Positions 25,975-34,930 of a DNA stretch of 64,000 bases are shown here, in pieces; the stretch's first letter is position 1; the number at the start of each line of letters is the position of its first letter. The stretch comes from Myxococcales bacterium. GTDB lineage: Bacteria; Myxococcota_A; Polyangia; Palsa-1104; JAEUJZ01. The notes below the pieces were generated by a model. That model was given only the letters and a program-made list of their open reading frames with translations. It was not told the DNA's origin and did no database searches. Both the position numbers and the translations under genes were made by a program. Where the stretch lies: assembly GCA_016794505.1 (NCBI GenBank), contig JAEUJZ010000036.1:1-64000 (forward strand), in the 5' to 3' direction.

Positions 25975-28155
25975 CTAGTGTACCTTCCGTGGAGGTTTTC
26001 CAGTCAGTGTCTTCTCGCGGCGCGGCCGGCGATCCGCCAAGCTCTCAAGTTCTTTTGAGACCAATTTCTGCTGCTTATGCATCTCGGCCATAAATGCGCG
26101 ATGGATGCACGCCATGTTCACAGGTGTTTCGCTGCTGGCCGCAATCATCGCGGCCCCGATCGCAATCAGACGAATCTGGCCACCGGTAATATTCTCATAG
26201 GTCTTGGCCAGATCACCGAAGTTCACATCCGGGTCCAGTGGCACTTTGCTAGGGAATGCTTTCTTCCACAATTCATAGCGCATAAATTCTTCGGGAGGCT
26301 CAAATGTGATACCGAATTGCATACGACGCAGGAACGCATTATCGACATTGCCACGTAAGTTGGTCGAAAGGATAACAATGCCGTCATAGGTTTCAATGCG
26401 CTGAAGCATATAGCCGGTCTCCATATTCGCGTAACGGTCGCGCGCATCTTTGGAATCGGTACGTTTGCTAAAAAGAGACTCGGCTTCATCAAAGAACAAG
26501 ATTGCGTCGCTGGACTCCGTCGATGAAAAAATCTCGCTCAAATTGCGCTCGGTCTCGCCCAGCCATTTCGACGCAACCATCGAGACGTCGATGCGGTACA
26601 TGTTGACCTTCAACATGTTGGCCAGCACCTCTGCCGCCATGGTCTTGCCGGTTCCCGAGTCCCCCGAAAAGATCGCGCAGAGGCCAAGACCGCGCATGTG
26701 CTTCTGGCCGAAGCCCCACTTCTCGTGGACGAAGGCGCGGTTGCGCGCGGCGCAGTAAAAGTCCCAGAGCTGCTCTTTGACCTCTTCGGGCAGGACGAGA
26801 TCATCCCAGGCGTAGTTCGAGCGTACGAGGGTGGCGTACCTGCCGATGTCGCGTCGAGTCTGCTCGCGACCGGCGTCCCACAGGTTCTGCGCGGTAAGCA
26901 CCGTCGGCGAATTGCTCTTGAGTGCTCCGAGCTCGCTCAGAACGATGCCGTGCCGCACGATGTCGTTGATGTCGCCCTCATCGACGCGATAGACCGAGGC
27001 CAGATCGCGCACCGAAACATCGGGAGCGATGCGGATGCTGGCGATCCCGCCAAGCATCGACTGCCGCTCGAATGCCTGCTTGAGGCTCGCCTCGAAGAGC
27101 GCCTGCCGTTCCGAAAAGTTGGGGCGTGGCACTTTGTAGTCCATAAGCTGCATTCCGGCTCGCTCAAGCCGGGAGAGCTCAGCGGCCTCTCGACTATCAC
27201 TCATGAACAACACAAGGCCGCGCTCGGTGGCCAAGGCGCGCCGCCAAGCCTGAGCCACCCGGTCGAGCGCCAGCGGGCTCGGCTCTTCGTCTCCCGTCGA
27301 CATGGGGTTTAGAAAGAGGGGAATGCCGTGGCGGAGCCGCGTCTCGCGCAAGGTGAGCGCGACCGCTGTATCCATGCTCTTTGGGACCGTGCGCAGGTCG
27401 AGCATGAGGATCGGCCACTCTTGACTGTTTGCCAGCCGGCTCGCCATGGGCAGTGCCGCCCGTCGAACCATGGGGTGGATGTGCAGACGGTGGACCGAGG
27501 CCTCTCCGAGCGACATGAGGCTCAACATTCGCTCAAGATCTGCTGGCAGATCCTTGCCGGCTTGCGGCGGGGCTTGCGGCAAGAACAGATCGACGAGCCC
27601 GATCAGCGACGCAGGCAGGCCAGGATTCGCCTCGCCTGTAAGGTGAGCGATAAGAGACGGTTCGCCGCAGAACTCGCGCTGAGAAAGGGGCCCTTCTGGA
27701 TCACCAATCAGGCGAATCAGCTGATAGCGCAAAAGGGCAGAGTCATGCAGGAGCGCATTCATCGCCGTCTGACGATCAGCGAGTGATGGGTACAAAAGAC
27801 TCAGCAGGCTGCCGACGCGTGGCCCAAGGCAGCCCGGCGGAGCAGCGGTCGCCTTCATGACCGCCTGATAGAGCCGCTCGTCGAGCTCCATGCCCAGCGC
27901 GAGCAGCACCAGATCGGCCGCGATGCGGGACATGTCGAACAAGTACATGAGCGCCGTCTGAGTCTTCGTGTAGCGCAGCTGCGATTCGTTATCGAGCTCC
28001 AGCGCAACCTTCGCCTGGGGCTCGATGAGGCCAAGCGCAGGGACTGTCTCCTTGGTTTTGCCAGCCGCCACGGCCGCTGCATAAAACCGCTTGGCCACCA
28101 TTCCGAGGAGCAGCTCGGGCGGTAGGCCGGGAATGGGAGAGTTCGCGTGGACCAA
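25975..28155 (-). CDS. AAA+ ATPase of the contractile-injection-system-associated type
   Basis: 726 residues with a TTG start supported by GAGG eight bases upstream. Residues 1-440 are a helical domain with one degenerate ATPase-like half (VLFMSDSREAAELSRLE). The active AAA+ module has Walker A GDSGTGKT (498-505), Walker B ILFFDEAE (552-559), sensor 1 STN (597-599) and the arginine finger in FLRRMQF. The block A-W-D-D-L-V-L-P.. KWLGETERNLSEIF is typical of the ATPase present in extracellular contractile injection clusters and also found alone. No sheath, tube or baseplate gene is in the window. It is upstream of the B12 radical SAM gene on the same strand and divergent from the RiPP precursor, so an unfoldase role in RiPP processing or export is possible. 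Confidence 0.8.
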   Translation of the reverse strand: MVHANSPIPGLPPELLLGMVAKRFYAAAVAAGKTKETVPALGLIEPQAKVALELDNESQLRYTKTQTALMYLFDMSRIAADLVLLALGMELDERLYQAVMKATAAPPGCLGPRVGSLLSLLYPSLADRQTAMNALLHDSALLRYQLIRLIGDPEGPLSQREFCGEPSLIAHLTGEANPGLPASLIGLVDLFLPQAPPQAGKDLPADLERMLSLMSLGEASVHRLHIHPMVRRAALPMASRLANSQEWPILMLDLRTVPKSMDTAVALTLRETRLRHGIPLFLNPMSTGDEEPSPLALDRVAQAWRRALATERGLVLFMSDSREAAELSRLERAGMQLMDYKVPRPNFSERQALFEASLKQAFERQSMLGGIASIRIAPDVSVRDLASVYRVDEGDINDIVRHGIVLSELGALKSNSPTVLTAQNLWDAGREQTRRDIGRYATLVRSNYAWDDLVLPEEVKEQLWDFYCAARNRAFVHEKWGFGQKHMRGLGLCAIFSGDSGTGKTMAAEVLANMLKVNMYRIDVSMVASKWLGETERNLSEIFSSTESSDAILFFDEAESLFSKRTDSKDARDRYANMETGYMLQRIETYDGIVILSTNLRGNVDNAFLRRMQFGITFEPPEEFMRYELWKKAFPSKVPLDPDVNFGDLAKTYENITGGQIRLIAIGAAMIAASSETPVNMACIHRAFMAEMHKQQKLVSKELESLADRRPRREKTLTGKPPRKVH

Positions 28156-28519
28156 CGAAAACCTCAGAGTAGAGGCCAGAGCCGATTGAGCTCAGACAGA
28201 CTCGGCTAGCCAAGAGTTTATTTGGCCGCGCCGCATTGGTCAACGTACCAAGCTGGGGAAGACCTCGGCCGGCGTGCGCGAGCTTGGCGACCCTGGGCCG
28301 CCTCACAGGCCTGCAGCGGTGGGCTATCGCGCGAGTCAGCCACGCCTTCCAGACGCGCGTGAACGTGCGGGTCACAATCCCATGTGATCTGGACCCCTTT
28401 GCGGGCCTCGCAACAAGCTGCGTCGACGGGTCGACAACTTGGTATACTGTCTTTACGGTGGGTATTCCTCTCGGCGGCATCCGACAGAGCGCCTAGCAAT
28501 GCCATGCAAGGAGAAACCT
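28156..28519. other. Divergent control region upstream of the precursor gene
   Basis: No gene supported. It separates the minus-strand AAA+ gene from the plus-strand precursor and carries the extended -10 element listed separately. The rest shows no strong repeats. Confidence 0.5.
28440..28448 (+). promoter_or_regulatory. Extended -10 promoter candidate for the precursor gene
   Basis: TGGTATACT is a good extended -10 (TGnTATAaT), 71 bases before the ATG at 28520. No convincing -35 lies 17-18 bases upstream, as expected for extended -10 promoters. The same TGnTATACT occurs before 46967. Confidence 0.45.
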
Positions 28520-29005
28520 ATGGAGAGTGATGACAAGAAATCGCAAGCCAATATCGAAGAACCCCGTGCTGGTGAAGGCGTCCGTAGCCTAGCCACGTGG
28601 CAGCGACTCGCTGAGGCGCGCCGGGCGCTGCAGAATGAACCCGATGCGCGCGAGCAGTTGGCGAGCAATCCGGCCGCTTATTTCCAAAGATTTGGCGTCG
28701 ACAACACCGCGGCTGGCGAGCGATCGAATCTGAGTGATTTAGAGCGCCAGCTGGCCGTGTCGGCCAACGCGACACCGGAGCTGGCGATTCAAGCCGACGC
28801 TCGCCGCGCCTGGCTCGTCCTGCCGAACGTCAACGTCGTCGTCAACGCCAACGCACTGCTCAACGCCAACGCCAACGCCAACGCCAACCTCAATGCCAAC
28901 CTCAACGGCAACGCCAACGCCAACGCCAACGCCAACGCCAACGCCAACGCCAGCTACAACGCCAACTGGCAGGCCAACTGGAACTGGTCTGCTGGCGTCG
29001 ACTAG
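28520..29005 (+). CDS. Candidate RiPP precursor with an Asn-alternating core
   Basis: 161 residues; the ATG at 28520 has AAGGAG at 28508-28513. Residues 1-100 are a hydrophilic helical leader (LATWQRLAEARRALQNEP, then ASNPAAYFQRFGVDN), loosely like the leader peptides read by radical SAM RiPP enzymes. From residue 103 the sequence changes completely: N-V-N-V-V-V-N-A-N-A-L-L, then Asn-Ala repeats, closing with W-Q-A-N-W-N-W-S-A-G-V-D. All 23 Asn between 103 and 155 are at odd positions; Gln151 and Ser145 also fall there, while even positions hold Ala, Val, Leu, Gly, Tyr or Trp. Such strict alternation is what a D/L beta-helix needs and is seen in the C-terminal half of polytheonamide. No cysteine or double-Gly site is present. 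A structural low-complexity protein is the main alternative. Confidence 0.75.
   Translation: MESDDKKSQANIEEPRAGEGVRSLATWQRLAEARRALQNEPDAREQLASNPAAYFQRFGVDNTAAGERSNLSDLERQLAVSANATPELAIQADARRAWLVLPNVNVVVNANALLNANANANANLNANLNGNANANANANANANASYNANWQANWNWSAGVD
28862..28951 (+). repeat. AACGCC hexanucleotide repeats coding Asn-Ala
   Basis: Four perfect AACGCC units (28862-28885), four diverged ones, then seven perfect units (28910-28951). Each unit is Asn-Ala in the precursor frame. Gain or loss of units would lengthen or shorten the core by two residues and keep the parity of the Asn. Confidence 0.95.
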
Positions 29006-29205
29006 CTAACGGCGACACTCCCAGGCTGAGTTTGCTGAATTCTTGTGGGCGAGGAACAGCGCTGCCGGCCGTCTCGTTCTCGCGCGGATGCTCTGCGACA
29101 TCGTGGCTCAGTTGCCAACGCTGCTTTGCCTTACTTACCGATGGGAAACACGGGCCGCCTCCTGCAGGCTCTGACGGAATGCTGGTGAACGGATAGGAGT
29201 ACGAA

Positions 29206-30528
29206 ATGCGAGTCCTGGAGCCCAACACGGTCACGATTCTGACAACCAACAAATGCACTGCCGTGTGTCGGCACTGCGCGACGAACTCGGGACCGAATCG
29301 GAATGACATGCTGACCTGGGACAAGATGGAGCCGATCCTGCGTCAGCTCTTTGCCGAGACGAAGCTCAGCGTCATTGTTTTCTCCGGCGGCGAATCGACT
29401 CTGCTCGGCGAGGATCTCCTCAAGGCGCTGCGTCTGTGCAAAGAACACGGGATCATCACGCGCTTGGTCACCAATGTCTTCTGGGCGACTTCGCCGGAAG
29501 CAGCCGAGGCCAAGCTGAAAGAGCTCAGAGAAGCCGGTTTGAATGAGCTCAATATCAGCACAGACGACTACCACTTGCCCTATATCAGCCTTCAGAAAGT
29601 GCGCTATGCGTTTGACGCTGCGCGAAAGATTGATTTCTTATCAGTGGCACTGTGCAATGCATACGGACCAGAGAGCTGGCTAACCCCTGAGCGTATCAAT
29701 CAGGAGTTTGGTAACGGCGAACAGATGAAGCATCGGTATGACGCGAACGGCAGGGCCATGGTTCACGAGCGCAAGCAGGGCGAGACCCTGGTTCTGCTCT
29801 CGAACGGGCTGTCGATGAAGCTGGGCCGCGGCAAAGAGGGACTCGAAGAGTCGGAAGTGGTCCCGACTCCGCTCTCTCAGCTCTACGAGTTCGCGGACAG
29901 CATCGGCGGCTGTCCCTGGGCGCTTCGCTCGTCGGCGGTCTCTAGCAAAGGACACTACGTCTCGTGCTGCGGCTTTGAGGTCGAGGACAACCCGATCCTC
30001 GACTACGGAGATCTGGCCAAGCAGCCTCTGTCCGAGCTGCTCGATCGCGCCGACAATGACTTGATCAGCAACATGATCTCGATCTACGGCCCGGTCACGC
30101 TCATGAAGATCCTGAAAGATGTCGCCCCCAACGAGGTGTCGTTCCCGCGGCCCACCTACCGTGGGTACTGCGAGGTCTGTGAGGATCTGGTCAGTATCAA
30201 GCAGAACCGCGACGCGCTGTACAAGTATCAAGGGATGTTCGTGGATTCGATCCTCGCGGTACGTGAGGGCTTCCGAGAGGCGTATACCAAAGACGGTAGG
30301 GTCCAGATCCCTCCGGGGGCCAGCCTGCGACTGGAAATTAAGTACAATAAAGTTGGCGAGCCACGTGAAGCACAGAAGCCGCTCACGGTCGAGGAAGTCC
30401 ATTCGGCTTCCAAGCTAGCTCCTGTCAAGGCCCGGCCCGAGGAGCCGCCCAAGGACTCGCCCCCTCCTACGCAACCGATGGGCAAACGCTCACTGCCTGT
30501 GCTGCAACCCGGCTCGCGCTGCGAATAG
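29206..30528 (+). CDS. Radical SAM enzyme beside the precursor (epimerase candidate)
   Basis: 440 residues, ATG at 29206 with AGGAG at 29195-29199. The cluster motif is C17-TAV-C21-RH-C24, followed by FSGGES at residues 59-64 for SAM binding. C-terminal cysteines at 236, 254, 255, 322 and 325 (GGCPWAL, VSCCGF, YCEVCEDL) probably bind an auxiliary Fe-S cluster in a SPASM/twitch-like region. A Pro-rich tail follows. The gene is 200 bases downstream of the precursor and in the same direction, so it is the first enzyme expected to act on it. For a core with strict two-residue alternation, epimerisation of every second residue is the leading idea; thioether or C-C formation is unlikely, as the core lacks Cys. 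The reaction is inference. Confidence 0.75.
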   Translation: MRVLEPNTVTILTTNKCTAVCRHCATNSGPNRNDMLTWDKMEPILRQLFAETKLSVIVFSGGESTLLGEDLLKALRLCKEHGIITRLVTNVFWATSPEAAEAKLKELREAGLNELNISTDDYHLPYISLQKVRYAFDAARKIDFLSVALCNAYGPESWLTPERINQEFGNGEQMKHRYDANGRAMVHERKQGETLVLLSNGLSMKLGRGKEGLEESEVVPTPLSQLYEFADSIGGCPWALRSSAVSSKGHYVSCCGFEVEDNPILDYGDLAKQPLSELLDRADNDLISNMISIYGPVTLMKILKDVAPNEVSFPRPTYRGYCEVCEDLVSIKQNRDALYKYQGMFVDSILAVREGFREAYTKDGRVQIPPGASLRLEIKYNKVGEPREAQKPLTVEEVHSASKLAPVKARPEEPPKDSPPPTQPMGKRSLPVLQPGSRCE

Positions 30529-30623
30529 TCCGCAATCAATCAACATATATATCCACGTTCGAGAGTATTTTCCCACCTAACGCAGATACGCCTCGTGCTG
30601 CGACCGGCTCGGCGGACCCTTTT

Positions 30624-30663
30624 CGCAAGGTCGCGCCGCAGCGACCGGGTGCAGGACCTTGCG
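30624..30663. terminator. Hairpin between two convergent genes
   Basis: CGCAAGGTC (30624-30632) pairs exactly with GACCTTGCG (30655-30663) around a GC-rich 22-nt loop. It sits between the radical SAM stop (30528) and the kinase stop (30715), so a bidirectional terminator is likely, though the T-run (CCTTTTTTC near 30688) is some way off. Confidence 0.5.
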
Positions 30664-30714
30664 GCTCCCTTGTGCAGCGCGTGTCCTTTTTTCAAAGGCT
30701 CGGGTCCGCCCCTT

Positions 30715-33700
30715 CTACTCTTTGAATCCCGGACTTAGGAGCGCCGAAAATCGCGCAGGGTGGACGATTCCCAGGTCGCGCAGCGTGGCTTCTGCGCTGG
30801 AAAAAAGCGCTCGGCCTTCCTCCCCTCCGAGCAGCTGCCCGCGTCGGCGGCGTACTACCGTCGCGTGCAACAGCAGATCCGCCGCCATCAGCAGGGACTC
30901 TGCTTTACCAAGCTCTCGGAGTGCGTCCGCGGGCCGCCCGCGCAGCGCAAGGGCCCCGGCTTGTAGGGTCCGTGCCAAGCCCTGCCCCCAGGGAGCCTCC
31001 TCTTTTGCAATCGCCTGGATGCTCTTTTCCGCCTCGATCAGCAGGCCTCCCTGCCGCCCCGGCCGGTCCACGGCAGCCGCCAGCGCGCAGCGCCCCTCCA
31101 GGTATGCACCCTCGATGCGCAGGACTTGCACGAACCGCTTGATCATGCGACTGCCGGTCGACGCTTCTCTGGCCAGCCGCTGATGCGCGAGCCAGCCCTG
31201 TCCTTCGTACAGGTCGGCTTGAACCGACCACTCCATCCCATGCAGGTGGCACATGCTGAACCCTGGATAGGTCCACCGACCCAGGGTCTCGGCAATCTCA
31301 TGGCGGCAGCGCTCTGGCTGATCGGACAAAAGAGTCAGAGCGGGCGCTGAGGTGGTGCCCACAATGGTCAGCAGGTACAGATCCTCCCGGCGCTTCGCGT
31401 CAGGAAGAAGCTGCCCAAGCTCGCGACGTATGCGCGGCAGATCGCCCAGGTAATAAGCGCCCATCAGGCTGATCATGCGCACGGTCCCAAGCTCCCAGCT
31501 CACCCCGCTGCAGCGCTCGCGGTACAGCCGCTCTGCGTCGTTGAGAAGGGCCGTGCCGGTGCGAAAATGACCAGCGAAGAACTCAACAATGCCCTCGTAG
31601 TTCAACAAGTACGCTCGTGGGTACGGCTGTTCCGTTCGTCCGATCAGCTCGCGCGCTGTCGTAAGCTGCGACTGAGCACGCCGCCAGTTTTCCGAGCCGC
31701 CGAAGATCGCGGTGGAAGTTGCCGTCGCGATCAGCGCATAGGCCACTCGCATAGGCTCTCCGGCGTTTAAGGCCAGTCGGACCAGCCGCGAGGAAAACTC
31801 GGCGCCACGGGTTCCGTCCATGCTGCCCAGCGTGTGAGCGCAGGCCATCAGCGCGTCGATGCGTTCGAGATCGTCGATCGGGACCTCGGCTTCCGCGCGT
31901 TGCTTGAATTGGGTTCCGTGAATCCGCAACCAAGCCTGGTGCAGGATCAGCGATCCGATGACCTCAGGCATCGTCGTTCGGAATCGCATTCCCAGGTCTT
32001 GCAGCGCCTGCCGAATCAGCTCAATGCCTTGCTTGGAATACCCGCTGCGCAGAAGCTGTTCCGCGGCCCGACGCCGCAGCCGGCTGGCTTGCCGACTCTC
32101 TGCTCCTTCGGCTGCCGTCATGAAGGCACTCGCTGCCTCGCGTCCAAGTCCAGCGTTGGTCAGCGCTTCCCCAAGCTTGATAAGCAGCCCTTGCTTGACC
32201 GCCCCAGCAAAACTGCCGAGTTCGAGCGCCTGCTTGTACAGTCGCGCCGCGCGATCGAAAGCCAGCGCGGCGGCAGCCTTCTCTGCAGCCTTGACCGCGT
32301 AGCTGGCGGCCCGCTCTTTTTGCTCTGCGCCCTGCCAATGGATGACCAGCGTCTCAGGATCGACCTTGCCGTGGGATTCGAGCGCCAAGGCCAGACGTCC
32401 GTGCCATCCCTTCTTCGCTTGATCGCTCAAGTGCGCCTGCACCGATTCCCGCACGCGGTCGTGATACGGCTCGATGGTGTCATCGCGCCGAGCGCCGCTG
32501 GTCCGAATGAGGCGCGCGGCACGCAGCTGCGCGGCCTGCGCATCGAATTCCGCCGGAGCGATCGCTGCGGCCTCCAGTGCGGTCTGCTGCGCGATGGGTA
32601 CTCCGGCGATGGCAACAACCTCAAGCAGACTGCGCGCCGTTCCTTCCATCTGCTGCGCACGCAGCCACAGGGTTTCATCCAGCCGCAGTGCGGTCGCATC
32701 TGCATGGTCGCTGCGGAAGCGGATGAGCTCCTCGATGAACAGCGGATGCCCTTCGGCTTCCGAGGCAATTGTGGCAGCCAGCTTTTCCCCGTCGTTCCCA
32801 CGCCTGCGTAGCAGCCAGCCAGCCAGCATCCGCGCGTCTGTTTCGGGAAGTTTTTCGATCGGCAATCGACGCACATCGCCGGGCAGCCAATCCAGTGGGG
32901 TTTCCATCACCGCGATGCCACCGGTCGTCGTCTTGGTACGAACGGTGGCCAGAAGCAGCATCGGCGGGGGTGCGGGAGGACGCAAAAGCTCAGACAGCAG
33001 TATGAAGCTATCGGCGTCCGCCCACTGCAGATCGTCGATCACCACGGTCAGCAGTACGGTCTTTGATAGCCGCCAGAAGATCTCGCGCAGCACCGCGAAT
33101 GCACTGCGGCGCTTCTCTGCCGCATCTACGATATGGCTGTCCGGCTCCGAAGTCAGGGCAAGCAGCGGATTTAGGACTGGAAACAGAGCCGCCAGCAAGC
33201 CAAGGCGCGATGGCAAAAGCAGCATCACTTGCTCGGGCGGAAGGTGCTGCAAGTACAAGCTCAGCTGATCGATGACCTGATCGATCGCTTTATAGGGAAC
33301 GGACTCGCGCTCGTAGCAGCGACCGGCCAGAACCAGCGATTCCTTTTTTAGTCTGTTTGGTCCACTCAGTCTGTTTAGGAAGTGACGTACGACGTAGCTC
33401 TTGCCGACCCCGGACTCGCCGCACAAGAGGATGGTCACCCCTTGTCCGCCGCGCACATCCGACAGAGCCTGTTCAAGAGCATGCAGTTCCTGTGCGCGTC
33501 CGATGAACAGCTCGCCCGAGGGAGTGGCTGCCTGCATGGAAGCGGGCGCGCTCGTTGCGTGTAGGCACTGCAGAATCTGTTCCCCAGTGGCCCGGACCGC
33601 AGGATCGCGAAGCAGAAGGTTGCTGCACAGCTCATCGAGATCGTGCGGCACCATCGGCTCATGCTTGTGAACCGGCAGCGGCTCGCTGTTCTGAATCGCA

Positions 33701-34494
33701 TCCAGGATCTGCCCCGGACTTCCCGCAAAGGGCAGCCTTCCGCTCAACGCAACATAGAGCACGACGCCCACGCTGTACCAATCCACCGCCGGGCTCACCC
33801 CACGCCCAGCAGCAGCGGTAAGCTCCGGGGCCATATATTGCAGAGTCCCCATCAGTCGTTCTTGGCCCCAGCTCTCGCGCTGGTTCAGATCCGAAACGAT
33901 GCCAAAGTCGAGGATCACCAGTCTTCCGGCTGGGGTCACCATGAGGTTTGAAGGCTTGATATCCCGATGTACTTTGTGGGCCGCATGCAGAGCGGTCAGG
34001 CCGTTGGCGAGCTGGAGCAAGGCGCTGCGCAGCCGGGTCTCGTCATAGCCGACGGACCTAGTGATCGGCGCAGGCGCTGTGTTGGCAACCAGATGCACGT
34101 CTGGAGAAATAGGCTCCGCTGGGAGGGTCGGCGCAAAGTCGCTCGGGGCATCGTCGTGCTGCAGACCCGCGGCGGGGCGGACGAAGGTCAAGAAATCGAC
34201 GCCCTCGACGAGCTCCATGGTAAAAAACCAGCGGCCATCCACCTCGAAGAGCTCGCCGAGCTGAACCAGATTCGCGTGATGCACGTCCTGGAGAGCCCGG
34301 AATTCCTTTTTGAACAGCCGTAGCCGCTCGGCGCTCATCCCGGACAAAGAGGAGGAGAGGCTCTTGAGCGCCATACGCACGCCGCGCTCTCGGTCGAAGA
34401 CAGCATAGACCGTACCCATTCCCCCCTGACCCAGGCGCGACAGAAGCTCGAATCGGGCTGTGCCGTGAAACTCATCAGGATTCCCTGAAACCAT
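30715..34494 (-). CDS. PknK-like Ser/Thr kinase fused to AAA ATPase and TPR region
   Basis: 1259 residues, with AGGGGGGAG upstream of the start. The N-terminal kinase (about 15-290) is canonical: GQGGMG glycine loop, Lys in MALKSL, VHRDIKPSNL and ILDFGI. An insertion of about 60 residues lies between the hinge and the catalytic loop. Residues about 325-620 are an AAA_16-type ATPase with Walker A CGESGVGKS and Walker B VVIDDLQWAD. The remainder is helical TPR-like repeats. This architecture (PknK/tomosyn-like regulators) is common in myxobacteria, where it couples phosphorylation to transcriptional or developmental signals. It sits inside the putative RiPP region but may be unrelated to it. 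Confidence 0.9.
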   Translation of the reverse strand: MVSGNPDEFHGTARFELLSRLGQGGMGTVYAVFDRERGVRMALKSLSSSLSGMSAERLRLFKKEFRALQDVHHANLVQLGELFEVDGRWFFTMELVEGVDFLTFVRPAAGLQHDDAPSDFAPTLPAEPISPDVHLVANTAPAPITRSVGYDETRLRSALLQLANGLTALHAAHKVHRDIKPSNLMVTPAGRLVILDFGIVSDLNQRESWGQERLMGTLQYMAPELTAAAGRGVSPAVDWYSVGVVLYVALSGRLPFAGSPGQILDAIQNSEPLPVHKHEPMVPHDLDELCSNLLLRDPAVRATGEQILQCLHATSAPASMQAATPSGELFIGRAQELHALEQALSDVRGGQGVTILLCGESGVGKSYVVRHFLNRLSGPNRLKKESLVLAGRCYERESVPYKAIDQVIDQLSLYLQHLPPEQVMLLLPSRLGLLAALFPVLNPLLALTSEPDSHIVDAAEKRRSAFAVLREIFWRLSKTVLLTVVIDDLQWADADSFILLSELLRPPAPPPMLLLATVRTKTTTGGIAVMETPLDWLPGDVRRLPIEKLPETDARMLAGWLLRRRGNDGEKLAATIASEAEGHPLFIEELIRFRSDHADATALRLDETLWLRAQQMEGTARSLLEVVAIAGVPIAQQTALEAAAIAPAEFDAQAAQLRAARLIRTSGARRDDTIEPYHDRVRESVQAHLSDQAKKGWHGRLALALESHGKVDPETLVIHWQGAEQKERAASYAVKAAEKAAAALAFDRAARLYKQALELGSFAGAVKQGLLIKLGEALTNAGLGREAASAFMTAAEGAESRQASRLRRRAAEQLLRSGYSKQGIELIRQALQDLGMRFRTTMPEVIGSLILHQAWLRIHGTQFKQRAEAEVPIDDLERIDALMACAHTLGSMDGTRGAEFSSRLVRLALNAGEPMRVAYALIATATSTAIFGGSENWRRAQSQLTTARELIGRTEQPYPRAYLLNYEGIVEFFAGHFRTGTALLNDAERLYRERCSGVSWELGTVRMISLMGAYYLGDLPRIRRELGQLLPDAKRREDLYLLTIVGTTSAPALTLLSDQPERCRHEIAETLGRWTYPGFSMCHLHGMEWSVQADLYEGQGWLAHQRLAREASTGSRMIKRFVQVLRIEGAYLEGRCALAAAVDRPGRQGGLLIEAEKSIQAIAKEEAPWGQGLARTLQAGALALRGRPADALRELGKAESLLMAADLLLHATVVRRRRGQLLGGEEGRALFSSAEATLRDLGIVHPARFSALLSPGFKE

Positions 34495-34930
34495 CAGCGC
34501 TCCCCCCTGTATGCAATCGCGCGCCTACGACCCGACAGATCGTATCACGTCTTGCCCACAGTGGGTCACCAGGCCAGAAGCCCGACCCGCAGAGCACAAT
34601 GAGTCGCACAGGCTGCGTTGCGCGGTGTCGACATATCAACGATGATGCACGCGCGGTGGCAGCATGAAGATAATTCCTTTTTTATTCCGTTACAATTCCA
34701 TTTTTTCACATCTCTTGGTGAACATCGGAGCTCGACCTCGCTGCCGCAGAGGGCCCTCATGAGAGTGGAGAGTCACGCGCTCTGCCTCGGGTAGAAGTCA
34801 AGGGTCGCTCAGAATTCAGATGTTGTGCTCACCAAACGGCCAGCCCACTCCCCACTTCATGATACCTTTTCGAGGGGGGAGGAGCTGGGATGCTGTCTCG
34901 GCCAGGCCCTGACCTCAACACGGAGAGGAT
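34495..34930. other. Divergent intergenic region
   Basis: No gene recognised. It separates the minus-strand kinase from the DUF4157 gene. An AT-rich block at 34670-34710 (TTCCTTTTTTATTCCG, CAATTCCATTTTTTC) stands out from the GC-rich surroundings and may be promoter DNA. Confidence 0.45.

Noticed and set aside
28236..28496. 86-codon frame upstream of the precursor as a second small precursor
   Set aside because: No leader similarity, no ribosome site and no Asn pattern.
28862..28951. Tandem AACGCC repeats as a CRISPR or VNTR array without coding role
   Set aside because: No spacers, and the units are in frame with a gene that has a good ribosome site; parity of Asn is kept outside the perfect repeats.
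31834..32811. 325-codon plus-strand frame in the PknK-like gene
   Set aside because: Antisense to the ATPase/TPR region and lacks motifs.
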